Assembly (NCBI GenBank): GCA_022567295.1
Contig: JADFHE010000013.1
Coordinates: 1 to 41,158, forward strand
Length of the DNA stretch: 41,158 nt
Source: Pseudomonadota bacterium
GTDB taxonomy: Bacteria > Pseudomonadota > Gammaproteobacteria > Steroidobacterales > Woeseiaceae
Direction: 5' to 3'
Shown here: positions 15,355 through 26,868 of the stretch, in pieces
Numbering within the stretch: position 1 is the stretch's first letter
Layout of the letters: each line of letters starts with the position of its first letter
The notes under the pieces: generated by a model
Told to the model about the DNA's origin: nothing
Seen by the model: the letters and a program-made list of their open reading frames with translations, nothing else
Databases searched by the model: none
Program-made: the position numbers and the translations under genes

Positions 15355-16238
15355 TGTTTTCGTTCCTCAGTGCTGGGCAAACGGCCGTGTGCGGCGCCGA
15401 AATTGTCATCAACGTGATGCAATTTGGTCATACCCGGAATTGCCAGCGTAGCGGCCGGATGACCGACAGCATACTTGAGTAAGAATTGAGCCCAGCTATG
15501 GCAGTCGAAGTCCTTTGCCCAGTCGGGCAGCGGCTTATCTCCCACGGCCTTGAATATACGACCGCCACCGAAGGCCCGATTGATAATGACTGCAACGCCC
15601 TGGTCCGCGGCCAGCGGCAGGATTCGGTCGGCAGCTTCGCGTTGCTTGAGCGAAAAGTCGATTTGAATGAAGTCCAATTCCTGTTCGCGCATAACAGCTT
15701 CAAAATCTTTGTACTGATTCACGCGAGAGGTGGTGATGCCGATATATCGCACACGGCCGTCTTGCTTCCATTCGCGCATCACGGGCAGCGCGGTTTTCCA
15801 GCCGCGCAAGTTGTGTACTTGCATCAGGTCGAAGCTTTCTGTTTGCAATGTTTGGGTCGAATTCTGCATCTGTACCGCAGTGTCGGCCGCGTTGGATTTG
15901 TCGGTCTTGGTTGCCACGAAAAGATTGTCGCGTATGCCGATTTCAGCGATCAGGTCGCCGAGCACAGACTCGGACGTTCGATACTGCGGTGCGGTGTCGA
16001 TCAAGGTTCCGCCCAACTCGTGGAATCGTTTCAGCGCAGCGCGCAACGGTGCTCGAGACGCTTCGGATTCGCCAACGCCGTAACGGTTGGTGCCAAGACC
16101 GATAACCGGAACCATTTCGCCCGATGACGGGATGGCTTTTCTGATGATGTGCTCTGGCCCCGCTACCGCATTGCCGTTGCCGAGCACCGCCATTGACAGT
16201 GCGCCCATACCCGCTTTCGTAAATTCGCGTCGATCCAT
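15327..16238 (-). CDS. Tat-exported aldo/keto reductase
   Basis: A 303-residue protein with a twin-arginine signal (MDRREFTKAGMGALSMAVLG, cleavage near AVAG) and a complete aldo/keto reductase barrel. The catalytic tetrad is intact: D81 and Y86 in DTAPQYRTSE, K111 in FVATKTD, H142 in MQVHN. The C-terminal part carries ATLAIPGM. A periplasmic NADPH-type reductase is unusual and implies cofactor loading before Tat export. The start is ATG 16238, where the Tat motif begins; an upstream in-frame ATG at 16295 is unlikely. It is a paralogue of the degenerate protein at 6789-7691, with the same signal type and overall sequence. Confidence 0.88.
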   Translation of the reverse strand: MDRREFTKAGMGALSMAVLGNGNAVAGPEHIIRKAIPSSGEMVPVIGLGTNRYGVGESEASRAPLRAALKRFHELGGTLIDTAPQYRTSESVLGDLIAEIGIRDNLFVATKTDKSNAADTAVQMQNSTQTLQTESFDLMQVHNLRGWKTALPVMREWKQDGRVRYIGITTSRVNQYKDFEAVMREQELDFIQIDFSLKQREAADRILPLAADQGVAVIINRAFGGGRIFKAVGDKPLPDWAKDFDCHSWAQFLLKYAVGHPAATLAIPGMTKLHHVDDNFGAAHGRLPSTEERKHQESFFDSL

Positions 16239-16319
16239 ATCATCATTATGCCCGGCACTGTATTGATGTGCACGACGCTGGCACAATGGCTGCATCCGAA
16301 CTGGAACTCAGAGGCACCC

Positions 16320-16772
16320 ATGCCGGGACTATATTTCGAGGAATTTACGGTCGGTCAGACGTTCGACCATCCAATACGTCGCACCATAACCGAGACCGAC
16401 AACGTGCTCTTGACGACCATGACGCATAACCCGGCGCCACTACATCTTGACGCCGAATACATGAAAAATACCGAATTTGGCAAACCGATTGTGAACAGCT
16501 GTCTGACCTTGAGCTTTATGGTTGGCATCTCAATCAACGACACGACGCATGGCACAACGGTCGCGAATCTTGGGTGGGATGAAGTGCGATTTCCAAAACC
16601 ATTGTTCTGCGGCGATACCATTCACATTCAGACTGAAGTGCTGGAATTACGCGATAGCAAATCCCGGCCGGACAACGGAATTGTGATTTTTGCGCATAGA
16701 GCCTACAACCAGAACGATGAACTCGTCGGTGAGTGCAAGCGCACGGCGCTGATGTTGCGCAAACCTAAATGA
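16320..16772 (+). CDS. MaoC-family acyl-CoA dehydratase/hydratase
   Basis: A 150-residue single hot-dog domain. FEEFTVGQTFDHPIRRTIT opens the fold. The hydratase motif is DNVLLTTMTHNPAPLHLDAEY, with the catalytic Asp/His region in THNPAPLHLD. It should hydrate an enoyl-CoA or dehydrate the hydroxyacyl-CoA. ATG 16320 is preceded by GAGG at 16311-16314; an upstream in-frame ATG at 16248 lies close to the divergent reductase start. Its stop overlaps the start of the lyase gene (ATGA), so hydratase and lyase are made together, suggesting consecutive steps on the same CoA ester. Confidence 0.88.
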   Translation: MPGLYFEEFTVGQTFDHPIRRTITETDNVLLTTMTHNPAPLHLDAEYMKNTEFGKPIVNSCLTLSFMVGISINDTTHGTTVANLGWDEVRFPKPLFCGDTIHIQTEVLELRDSKSRPDNGIVIFAHRAYNQNDELVGECKRTALMLRKPK

Positions 16773-17641
16773 TCCGCAGCTTTCTTTTTGTACCGGCCGA
16801 TAGCGAGCGCAAGTTACAAAAAGCTGGCGACGTGGGTGCTGATGCGATAATCCTCGATCTTGAGGATTCAGTGGCAGCTGATGCGCGCCCCGATGCGCGC
16901 TTGCTCGCGCGTGAATATCTTGCCGGCAAAGAGAATGTCTGGGTTCGCATAAATCCCATGGACACCGACGACGCTGAGGCCGATCTTGACGGCGTCATGC
17001 CTTCTGCACCGGCCGGCATTGTCTTGCCGAAACCGAGAAGCGCGGCGGCAGCAATCGAGTTGTCAGAACGGTTGTCGATACTGGAGTCGCAACACGGCAT
17101 TGCGGCAGGAAGTACACGAATTCTGCCGCTTTGCACGGAGCTTCCCGAGGCGCTTTTTACGTTGCACAGTTACATTGGAGCCACGAGTCGCCTGGCGGGG
17201 TTAACCTGGGGCGTAGAAGATTTGAGCGCTGCAGTCGGAGCAGCGACCAATCGCGATGATAATGGCAATTGGCTGCCCACCTACGAAATGGCGCGGTCGT
17301 TTTGTCTTCTCGCCGCAAAGGCCGCGGAAGTTGCAGCGTTCGACACGGTATTCACTGATTTTCAAAACGACGAAGGGCTGCGACGATACGCTGCCAACGC
17401 CAGGCGCGACGGTTTTTCCGGCATGCTGGCGATTCATCCGGCGCAAGTCGACACGATCAATGCGGCTTTTGTGCCGACCTCCGAGGAACGGCAACGAGCG
17501 GAGAAAATTGTTGCGTTATTTGCAGCAAATCCCGGTGTTGGCACGATTGGCATGGACGGCAGGATGATTGACCGGCCACACTTGTTGCAGGCACAGCGCC
17601 TGCTCGACGTGGCGCGACAAGTAGATTCAAAAGGGCAATAA
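16769..17641 (+). CDS. HpcH/HpaI-family CoA-ester lyase (CitE-like)
   Basis: A 290-residue TIM-barrel aldolase of the citrate lyase beta-subunit/malyl-CoA lyase family. Visible landmarks are [25 protein letters not shown] (metal region), [10 protein letters not shown] (substrate Arg), LCTELPEAL (Glu ligand), [14 protein letters not shown] and [11 protein letters not shown]. It lacks partner citrate-lyase subunits nearby, so a free-standing malyl-CoA, citramalyl-CoA or methylmalyl-CoA lyase is more likely than citrate lyase. It is encoded with a MaoC hydratase that overlaps it and is followed 4 bases later by acetyl-CoA synthetase, pointing to breakdown of a branched or C5 dicarboxylic CoA ester to acetyl-CoA. 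Confidence 0.88.
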   Translation: MIRSFLFVPADSERKLQKAGDVGADAIILDLEDSVAADARPDARLLAREYLAGKENVWVRINPMDTDDAEADLDGVMPSAPAGIVLPKPRSAAAAIELSERLSILESQHGIAAGSTRILPLCTELPEALFTLHSYIGATSRLAGLTWGVEDLSAAVGAATNRDDNGNWLPTYEMARSFCLLAAKAAEVAAFDTVFTDFQNDEGLRRYAANARRDGFSGMLAIHPAQVDTINAAFVPTSEERQRAEKIVALFAANPGVGTIGMDGRMIDRPHLLQAQRLLDVARQVDSKGQ

Positions 17642-17645
17642 CATC

Positions 17646-19595
<1,950 letters not shown>

Positions 19596-19602
19596 GACGA
19601 TG

Positions 19603-20982
19603 TCAGGCCTTGCGCTGGTCCTGGGAAATTTCTTTGCTCATGGTATCTTCGAGATTATCGATAAAACTACTATCGAGTTCGTTGGCACTGGTCTCTGACA
19701 ACGATTCGACAACGTCGTCATCTTCGAAAGCTGTCTCGGCTGGCGCCTCCTGAGGGTCCAGTACTTGCGTCTCCATGAGACCCGGATCGATTGTCTGATC
19801 GTCGTCGTCCTGGGTATCACTGACTGTGACACCGTCTTGGCGTAGATAATCAGCAACCTGGCGTTCGTAGGCTTTGACGAATGCCTCGCCAAACATTTGC
19901 GGGAAACGGCCACCACCCTTCTCGGTGATAATCGGGTACAGATCGCAATACAGCTGCCAATACTTCGATTTGTTGGCGAAACTGAACAGACTCTTGCCCA
20001 TCACACGGTCGAAGCCTTCCTGTAATTCATCCGGGTCGAATCGATCGGCAAATTCGATGAATGCGCTGTTCATCGCATCAAGAAAAGCGTTTTGGTGATT
20101 CAACAGATCCCGGTAGATTTCGCGAATTGCATCCGTAGCGCCGAGATAGTCGCCTTCACCGCCAAACAATAATTGCTTGAGCAGATCATCGGTGTTCTCA
20201 GAGAACTTCATTGGGTTGTTTTGGCGGGGTAGCAGGGTCGTTTGATCCAGGCGAAATGTGTTCTTCAGGTTCGCGCGGCTCGACAGAAGGTGGGTGGCTC
20301 CCTTTACGAATTCACGCAGAACCTGGCCGGCGGTAAGCATCATTTCAGGCCGGTTGACGGACGGGTGCAGTTCTACGCGACTGACTCCGAGGCCGTCCAG
20401 GAACGAATCAAACAAGTCTTCGGCCGTCACTTCAACCGACTTTGATGCCGCCTCGGCTTTTTCTTTCTTCGATTTGGGCTCAGGTTCGGTTTTCTTTGTT
20501 ACGCCACCGAACAGGACCGACTGAAACTCCTCGTCACCGGTGATCTCATCCTCATCAAGCATTTTCATGCCCGTGCGCAGCGATATCTCATCGACAAATT
20601 GTTCGATGTTATCGGGTGCAACGGATGGTTTCTCCTCCGGCGGCATGACCAGGCTTTCGCCGGAATCGACGGAGACTTCAAACTCAAAGTCGCCCATGCG
20701 CAGGCGGTCGCCATCAAACAATCGGCGTGGATTACTTTTGCCGACCGGTTCCATTTCGTTGTTCACATAGACGCCGTTGCTACTCGTATCGACCAGGTAG
20801 TAAATGCCACCCTTGAAGTCGATGGCGGCGTGGCGGCCAGAGATGTAGCGATCGGGATCGGGCAGTATCCAGTCGTTATGCAATGAGCGTCCGATCGTAC
20901 CGCCGCTTTCATGAAATTCGCGTACGGAGTCGTCACCGACAAGATCGGCATGGTCACTGACGATTTTTAACACAAGCGGCAT
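19603..20982 (-). CDS. tagH: FHA domain protein of the type VI secretion TagH family
   Basis: A 459-residue cytoplasmic protein. Residues about 25-100 form an FHA phosphothreonine-binding domain with all core residues: GTIGRS, the SGRH pair and SSNGVYVNN. After an acidic linker and a Lys/Glu-rich segment (about 165-185), residues about 190-375 match the TagH C-terminal domain (VTAEDLFDSFLDGLGV, KSKYWQLYCDLYPIITE, GEAFVKAYERQV). The tail is strongly acidic with repeated D and E. TagH proteins normally sit in type VI secretion clusters and read kinase signals. No other secretion gene is visible in this window, so this copy is an orphan. A Ser/Thr kinase is encoded about 16 kb away. Confidence 0.85.
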   Translation of the reverse strand: MPLVLKIVSDHADLVGDDSVREFHESGGTIGRSLHNDWILPDPDRYISGRHAAIDFKGGIYYLVDTSSNGVYVNNEMEPVGKSNPRRLFDGDRLRMGDFEFEVSVDSGESLVMPPEEKPSVAPDNIEQFVDEISLRTGMKMLDEDEITGDEEFQSVLFGGVTKKTEPEPKSKKEKAEAASKSVEVTAEDLFDSFLDGLGVSRVELHPSVNRPEMMLTAGQVLREFVKGATHLLSSRANLKNTFRLDQTTLLPRQNNPMKFSENTDDLLKQLLFGGEGDYLGATDAIREIYRDLLNHQNAFLDAMNSAFIEFADRFDPDELQEGFDRVMGKSLFSFANKSKYWQLYCDLYPIITEKGGGRFPQMFGEAFVKAYERQVADYLRQDGVTVSDTQDDDDQTIDPGLMETQVLDPQEAPAETAFEDDDVVESLSETSANELDSSFIDNLEDTMSKEISQDQRKA

Positions 20983-21186
20983 TGCGGGCCCCGGTCAGGT
21001 GTGTTGGACAACTATGCAGCGAAAACGGGCGTTCGGGCTGCCGATCAGTTCACATAATCGCGAGTCAATTTATGGCTGGATTGTGAATAATCGACCATAT
21101 ACAGCGAGCGTCGGCTGGATGTGCAAAATCGCGCCCGCAGCAGCCGTTTTGGGTACACTACGCGCCCCTCAGCAGTAGCAACCTCG
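20983..21186. other. Divergent intergenic region, tagH and DUF1820
   Basis: 204 bases between two divergent start codons, so promoters for both genes must lie here. A TACACT box at 21154-21159 could be the -10 of the DUF1820 gene, but no matching -35 is seen. On the minus strand, TTGACT (21068-21063) could be a -35 for tagH without a good -10. No hairpin, riboswitch or small gene is apparent. Confidence 0.4.
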
Positions 21187-21516
21187 ATGAGCAAGAAGAA
21201 CCTCTTCAAAGTCATATTTATGAGCCAGGGACAGGTCTACGAGATTTATGCTCGCAGCGTTGGCCACGGTGAAATGTTTGGCTTCGTCGAAGTCGAAGAA
21301 CTGGTATTCGGGGCACGGACGACGCTGGTCGTTGACCCATCCGAAGAAAAGATCAAGACAGAGTTCGAGAACGTGAAGCGAACTTACCTGCCGATGCACG
21401 CAATTATCCGTATTGATGAAGTTGACAAGCAAGGTGTTAGCAAGATCAGCAAGCTGGACAGTGGCAATGTCACGCAGTTTCCAGTGCCGGTATATACGCC
21501 GGGGGATAAGGGCTAG
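21187..21516 (+). CDS. DUF1820 family protein
   Basis: A 109-residue protein that starts [22 protein letters not shown] and contains [36 protein letters not shown] and [11 protein letters not shown], the diagnostic blocks of DUF1820. The family is small, cytosolic and common in Gammaproteobacteria; no function is known. ATG 21187 is chosen over an upstream in-frame start at 21121 because homology begins at MSKKN. purL starts 8 bases after its stop, suggesting one transcript. Confidence 0.9.
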   Translation: MSKKNLFKVIFMSQGQVYEIYARSVGHGEMFGFVEVEELVFGARTTLVVDPSEEKIKTEFENVKRTYLPMHAIIRIDEVDKQGVSKISKLDSGNVTQFPVPVYTPGDKG

Positions 21517-21524
21517 CAGGAACT

Positions 21525-24500
21525 ATGCTTGAACTGCCCGGGCAGTCTGCCCTATCGCATTTCCGTATTGCCAAACTGACGCGCACTTTAAAACGGATTG
21601 ACGATCGTGTTGATTCGCTGCAGGCACGCTACGTTTACTTCGTTGCGACCCACTCTAAACTGTCCCGCGAACACCGGTCCCGATTGAATGCGTTGCTGCT
21701 GTCGGGCGATAAACCCGCCAAGCTAGGGAGGGCAGCGCGCAGCCTGATTGTCATTCCAAGGCCGGGAACCATTTCACCCTGGTCATCGAAGGCGACGGAT
21801 ATTGCCAAGGCCTGCGATATTGATGCTATCGACCGTATCGAGCGCGGCATTTGCTACGCGCTGAAATTTTCGGTCAAGGTTGATGACGCCGACGTGATGG
21901 CATTGTCGCCAATGCTTTTCGATCGCATGACTGAGGCTGTGATTTCCGATGGCGTGCAGGCGGAGTCGCTTTTCGAGGTGCGCGAACCGGCGCCTGTGGT
22001 CAGGATTCCGCTTGCTGCGAATGGCCGCGATGCGCTGCTTACTGCGAATACCGAGCTCGGCCTGGCGCTGAGCGACGACGAAATCGACTACCTTGTTGCC
22101 AGTTACATCGATCTGGATCGCGATCCGACCGACGCTGAACTCATGATGTTTGCGCAGGCGAATTCTGAGCACTGCCGCCACAAAATCTTCAATGCGAGCT
22201 GGGTCATCGATGGAGATGAGCAAGATAAACGCCTGTTCGGCATGATTAAGTCGACCACAGAAAAAACGCCGGGCGGCGTCATTTCAGCCTATAGCGACAA
22301 TTCCGCCGTCATCGAAGGATGGGATGGTGCGCGCCTGATGCCGGCCACGGCCGATCGCGAATTCACGTACGTTGAGGAGCCGATCCATATTCTCATGAAG
22401 GTGGAGACGCACAACCATCCGACGGCAATTTCACCGTTTGCGGGTGCCGCGACGGGTTCCGGCGGAGAGATTCGAGACGAAGGGGCGACTGGACTGGGGG
22501 CCAAGCCCAAGGCGGGCCTGACCGGCTTCACGGTGTCGCATCTGCGTGTTCCGGGGTATGCACAGCCCTGGGAAAACGATTTTCCGCATCCCGATCGGAT
22601 GGCGACGCCGCTCGAAATCATGATCGATGGTCCGATCGGTGCTGCCGCGTTTAATAACGAATTTGGCCGGCCGAATCTGGCGGGTTACTTCCGCACCTAT
22701 GAAAGTCATCTACCGGGTTTGCCGGATAACGAGATACGCGGCTATCACAAACCCATCATGATCGCTGGTGGCATCGGTAACGTTCGCGCCGAACACGCGA
22801 ACAAAATCGATGTGCCAGTTGGCGCCAGGGTGGTCGTAATCGGCGGTCCCGCGATGTTGATAGGACTTGGCGGTGGCGCAGCGTCGTCACTGGCCAGCGG
22901 TACATCGAGCGAGGATCTCGATTTCGCATCGGTGCAGCGCGGCAATGCCGAAATTGAACGGCGCGCTCAGGAAGTTATCGATCGTTGCTGGGCAATGGGC
23001 GATGAAAATCCGATCCTGTTGATTCACGATGTGGGTGCAGGCGGGTTATCGAATGCGGTACCCGAAGCCGTCAATCACAGCCAGCACGGTGCCGACATAG
23101 AACTCAGAGATGTAGCCAACGCTGAGCCTGGCATGTCGCCGATGGGTATCTGGAGCAACGAGGCGCAGGAACGCTATGTGTTGCTGGTTGGCGACGACCG
23201 GATCGATGAATTCAAAACATTGTGCGAGCGCGAGCGCTGCCCCGCCTCGGTTATCGGTACGTTGACCGAAGATGGCAATCTGGTCGTTAATGACCGTGAA
23301 TTTGATAATCGCGCTGTCGATATGCCGATGCAAATGCTGCTGGGTAATCCGCCAAAAATGGAGCGCAATGTCACGCGCCAGCCGTTGCCAGAGCAGGAAC
23401 TGAATCTGGACGGAATCGAACTTGAGGAAGCCGCGATGCGCGTACTGCGGTTCCCCGCCGTGGCTGACAAATCGTTTCTCATTCACATCGGCGATCGAAC
23501 CGTTGGCGGTCTGAGCGCTCGCGATCAATTGATCGGGCCGTGGCAGGTACCGGTGAGTGATGTCGCCATCACTTCGTCCGGGTTCAACAGTACAACGGGT
23601 GAGGCCATGGCGATGGGTGAGCGTTCACCGCTTGCCTCAACCAATGCGCCGGCATCGGGTCGCATGGCGGTTGCTGAGGCCATTACGAATATTGCGGCAG
23701 CGCCGATCGAAGACTTGAGTAAGGTGCGATTGTCCGCAAACTGGATGGTTGCAGCAGGCCATCCCGGCGAAGATGCGAATTTATTCGACACTGTAAAGGC
23801 CGTTGCCGACGAGCTGTGCCGGGATATCGGCGTTGCGATTCCGGTCGGTAAGGATTCGATGTCGATGCAGACGCGCTGGGAAGATGACAAAGGCGAATAT
23901 CAGGTCGTTGCGCCGGTATCGCTTATCGTCTCAGCATTCGCTCCGGTCAGCGATGTTGAGCATCATTTGACGCCGCAATTGCAACAGACCGAGAGCTCGA
24001 GTTACTTATTGCTGCTCGACCTGGGGCAGGGCGCCAACCGCATGGGCGGATCCTGCCTGGTACAGTCCTTTACGTGCCCGGGCGGACCCACGCCGGATCT
24101 TGACAATGCGCAGTTGCTGAAAGGATTTTTCGCCGCGATCCAGGAGATGAACTCGCGTGGCATGCTGCTGGCTTACCACGATCGTAGCGACGGCGGGCTT
24201 TTTGCCTGCGTTGCAGAAATGATATTCGCGAGCCGCATCGGCGTGTCATTGTCTCTAAGCGGTTCGCGCGTCGACCTGATTCAACAGCTATTTAGTGAAG
24301 AACCGGGCGCAGTGGTTCAGGTTGAAAAGAGCAAGTTGCCGCAAGTGCAAATGGTGCTGGATCGTAATGGCGTAGCTGCTGCGGCGATCGGCCGGGTGAG
24401 CGGCGACGGCAAATTGACGATTCAAAGCGACGATGAAATCGTCCTGGAACTGGATCGCGTCACGATGCAGCGCGAGTGGTCGGAGATGAGCTATCGCATC

Positions 24501-25403
24501 CAGGCATTGCGCGATAATCCGGCCACCGCGAAAGAGGAATTTGACCGGATCCTTGACGACAAGGATCCGGGTCTCAGTGCTCGGCTGACGTTTGATCCCA
24601 CCGACAATACCGGCCGCACCTTACAGGGCGGTGTGGCACCGCGAGTTGCGATTCTTCGGGAGCAGGGCGTCAACAGCCAGTATGAGATGGCGGCGGCATT
24701 CATGCGTGCCGGTTTCGCTGCCGTGGACGTGCACATGAGTGATCTCCTGAGTGGTCGCGATACGCTGGAGAATTATCAAGGCGTCGTGGCTTGTGGCGGA
24801 TTTTCGTTTGGTGATGTACTCGGGGCCGGTGGCGGCTGGGCGAAATCGATCCTGTACCATTCACGAACGCGAGATCAGTTCGCGGCGTTCTTTGAGCGTC
24901 ATGATACTTTTGCGCTCGGCGTCTGCAACGGCTGTCAGATGATGTCCCATTTGCGGGAGCTTATTCCGGGAGCGGACAGCTGGCCGCGATTCCTGCGCAA
25001 TAAATCGGAGCAATTCGAAGCACGGTTGAGTCTTGTCGAAGTCGTCGAGAGCCCTTCGTTGTTTCTTCAGGGTATGGCGGGCTCGCGGCTACCGATAGCA
25101 ACGTCGCACGGTGAGGGTAGGGCGGTATTCGCCGACGACACGGCGCGCTATACATCGTCATACACAGTTGCGTTACGCTACATCGACAACTATGGCAATG
25201 TTGCCGATACGTATCCGGCCAATCCGAACGGGTCGACCGACGGTATCTGCGGATTAAGTAACGAGAACGGCCGTGTAACGATCATGATGCCGCATCCGGA
25301 ACGCGTTGCGATGACACGTCAGCATTCGTGGCACCCGGATGACTGGGGCAAAGATGGGCCGTGGATGCGAATGTTCCGCAACGTGAGAACGGCTATCAGC
25401 TAA
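21525..25403 (+). CDS. purL: Phosphoribosylformylglycinamidine synthase (FGAM synthetase)
   Basis: A 1292-residue single-chain enzyme of purine synthesis that converts FGAR, glutamine and ATP to FGAM. The order of parts is complete. There is an N-terminal PurS-like domain, a linker with [14 protein letters not shown], two synthetase halves ([34 protein letters not shown]), and a C-terminal glutamine amidotransferase with nucleophile Cys in GVCNGCQMM and the His/Glu pair in MPHPER. The length matches the large gammaproteobacterial form. ATG 21525 has AGGA just upstream. The stop is 3 bases from the stop of the convergent DUF4145-like gene. Confidence 0.98.
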   Translation: MLELPGQSALSHFRIAKLTRTLKRIDDRVDSLQARYVYFVATHSKLSREHRSRLNALLLSGDKPAKLGRAARSLIVIPRPGTISPWSSKATDIAKACDIDAIDRIERGICYALKFSVKVDDADVMALSPMLFDRMTEAVISDGVQAESLFEVREPAPVVRIPLAANGRDALLTANTELGLALSDDEIDYLVASYIDLDRDPTDAELMMFAQANSEHCRHKIFNASWVIDGDEQDKRLFGMIKSTTEKTPGGVISAYSDNSAVIEGWDGARLMPATADREFTYVEEPIHILMKVETHNHPTAISPFAGAATGSGGEIRDEGATGLGAKPKAGLTGFTVSHLRVPGYAQPWENDFPHPDRMATPLEIMIDGPIGAAAFNNEFGRPNLAGYFRTYESHLPGLPDNEIRGYHKPIMIAGGIGNVRAEHANKIDVPVGARVVVIGGPAMLIGLGGGAASSLASGTSSEDLDFASVQRGNAEIERRAQEVIDRCWAMGDENPILLIHDVGAGGLSNAVPEAVNHSQHGADIELRDVANAEPGMSPMGIWSNEAQERYVLLVGDDRIDEFKTLCERERCPASVIGTLTEDGNLVVNDREFDNRAVDMPMQMLLGNPPKMERNVTRQPLPEQELNLDGIELEEAAMRVLRFPAVADKSFLIHIGDRTVGGLSARDQLIGPWQVPVSDVAITSSGFNSTTGEAMAMGERSPLASTNAPASGRMAVAEAITNIAAAPIEDLSKVRLSANWMVAAGHPGEDANLFDTVKAVADELCRDIGVAIPVGKDSMSMQTRWEDDKGEYQVVAPVSLIVSAFAPVSDVEHHLTPQLQQTESSSYLLLLDLGQGANRMGGSCLVQSFTCPGGPTPDLDNAQLLKGFFAAIQEMNSRGMLLAYHDRSDGGLFACVAEMIFASRIGVSLSLSGSRVDLIQQLFSEEPGAVVQVEKSKLPQVQMVLDRNGVAAAAIGRVSGDGKLTIQSDDEIVLELDRVTMQREWSEMSYRIQALRDNPATAKEEFDRILDDKDPGLSARLTFDPTDNTGRTLQGGVAPRVAILREQGVNSQYEMAAAFMRAGFAAVDVHMSDLLSGRDTLENYQGVVACGGFSFGDVLGAGGGWAKSILYHSRTRDQFAAFFERHDTFALGVCNGCQMMSHLRELIPGADSWPRFLRNKSEQFEARLSLVEVVESPSLFLQGMAGSRLPIATSHGEGRAVFADDTARYTSSYTVALRYIDNYGNVADTYPANPNGSTDGICGLSNENGRVTIMMPHPERVAMTRQHSWHPDDWGKDGPWMRMFRNVRTAIS

Positions 25404-25406
25404 TTG

Positions 25407-26096
25407 TCAGGCTAATTGAAGATTGCCGTTGTCTTCTGAGACGAAGAATCGGCGGACCTTGATTGCGCGGGTTAGTTTTCCATGACGCACAAAGCACTGG
25501 TAGAACATATCTTTGAGAATTTCCAGGAGTATGCCGGCCTGTGCTCGATTCAGGACCGGTAAATCTTCCTGTTGACCGGTCGCGAACAGCACCGCCTTGA
25601 TCGGTGCAAACGCATCGTCACTGATTCCTGCAATTTTCTGAGCTGCCATTATTTCTTCGAACGCGCGTAATTTGCCGCCTTCGCCCATTGCGATGAAGGA
25701 GCTTTGGGCCGCGCGCCGGCACATCGAAGCGAATGCGTTGAAACTATTGTTCGAATAGCACGTTAGTGCTTCGCGGAACATGATCTCAGTATGCTGCGGC
25801 AAGTATGAGAACGCGAAGCGCTCCTTCGGTCTTTCGAGCTCGACGAAATTGCGCAGCAATTCGACCCGGTTGTCGCCATACTCGCGAACTGCAAATCGCA
25901 GGAAAACCGGCGCATGACAAGAATCGCACTGGTATACAAGTCCGACATGCTTGGGTCTGTCGCGCAGCAGCGATGCGGCGTCCGGAACAGACTGTGGGCT
26001 CATATGGGCGTAGACGCCACAGTACGGACACTCGAGGCCGATGCGTTCCTCGAGTTCGTTCTCAATCCCCTGATCTTTATCTAAAATGATCGACAT
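25407..26096 (-). CDS. DUF4145-like protein with N-terminal zinc ribbon
   Basis: A 229-residue protein. Residues about 23-60 hold two cysteine pairs, CPYCG and CDSCH, which form a probable zinc ribbon. The following helical part (FREALTCYSNNSFNAFASMCRRAAQ, then EIMAAQKIAGISDDAF and ILLEILKDMFYQ) resembles DUF4145, a domain often linked to nucleases and defence genes but also found alone in chromosomes. I see no catalytic residues. It is probably cytosolic. The family call rests on the CxxC pairs and the helix pattern, so it is tentative. Its upstream intergenic stretch (26097-26191) is AT-rich and may carry its promoter. Confidence 0.55.
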   Translation of the reverse strand: MSIILDKDQGIENELEERIGLECPYCGVYAHMSPQSVPDAASLLRDRPKHVGLVYQCDSCHAPVFLRFAVREYGDNRVELLRNFVELERPKERFAFSYLPQHTEIMFREALTCYSNNSFNAFASMCRRAAQSSFIAMGEGGKLRAFEEIMAAQKIAGISDDAFAPIKAVLFATGQQEDLPVLNRAQAGILLEILKDMFYQCFVRHGKLTRAIKVRRFFVSEDNGNLQLA

Positions 26097-26191
26097 TTTC
26101 TAATGGTCATTGCGTTTCCGCATTGTTATTAATTCAAGTATGCACGATCGAAATTGGGTCGCTAGCCGTGCTTAACATAATAACAAGTACG

Positions 26192-26848
26192 CTATTGTCT
26201 CCAATTTCCAACGGCTTTGCGCGCCGCATCGTTAAGCGGGCGCGCCATTAACGCAGTTCTGCTCAGTGTAACTTCAAATCGGGCGCCGTCTGCCATGGGT
26301 AAAAAGGTCGCCGTTCCGTAATACGCGTCGACACCGGGCATCAAGAATGGAAATTTGCGCGCGACTCGCCAGACATCAAGCGTTAGTTCTTCAGACAACG
26401 CATACACAGTTCGTTTCTCGGACATTTCGTCATCGATTTGCGAGTACCGCCCGCTTAGACGATCCAGTTGATAAATGGGATCTAGTCCGAGCAGCGTTGC
26501 CGGCGGTTTCCAGTTGATGACACGCGCATCCATTTGCCATTCATCGCCGCGTAATTCCAAAAAGCGATCAATTTCGCCGTCAATCATCACTCGCGCCGTG
26601 TATCTGCCGGGTGCGGATTGCGAGAATTCGATTTGGCTGACTGTCTGCTCTTCCAGCAGGCGGTCATAGCCGTAATAACTGAATGCCAGCAAGATGCAGG
26701 CAGCACCGATCGATCCGGATATGGCGCCACCAGCGAGTGAGCGCGTGGCTCTGACAAGGCGTCGTCGCCGCGCGTGGCGTGCCATTGAAAACACAAAATA
26801 CAAAGCGATGAGTGTGAAGACAGTACTGGCTGTCAGCAGCAGGTTCAT
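26192..26848 (-). CDS. Hypothetical inner-membrane protein
   Basis: A 218-residue protein of unrecognised family. It has two N-terminal membrane helices (about 3-20 and 35-60) separated by a very basic loop, ARHARRRRLVRATR, that should face the cytoplasm. The rest (about 65-218) is a soluble, probably periplasmic, beta-rich domain containing GRYTARVMIDGEIDRFLEL, WKPPATLLGLDPIYQLDRLSGRY and AYYGTATFLPMADGARFEV. It lies 20 bases downstream of ettA in the same direction and may be read from its transcript. Similar genes are often labelled multidrug efflux components, but nothing here supports transport. Confidence 0.6.
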   Translation of the reverse strand: MNLLLTASTVFTLIALYFVFSMARHARRRRLVRATRSLAGGAISGSIGAACILLAFSYYGYDRLLEEQTVSQIEFSQSAPGRYTARVMIDGEIDRFLELRGDEWQMDARVINWKPPATLLGLDPIYQLDRLSGRYSQIDDEMSEKRTVYALSEELTLDVWRVARKFPFLMPGVDAYYGTATFLPMADGARFEVTLSRTALMARPLNDAARKAVGNWRQ

Positions 26849-26868
26849 CGTTTGCTCTCCGTGATGAT

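Noticed and set aside
15486-16127. 213-codon plus-strand ORF
   Set aside because: It lies opposite the Tat-exported aldo/keto reductase with intact catalytic residues; a shadow frame.
19603-20982. Type VI secretion cluster around tagH
   Set aside because: Neighbours are acs, DUF1820 and purL; no sheath, tube, baseplate or ClpV genes are seen.
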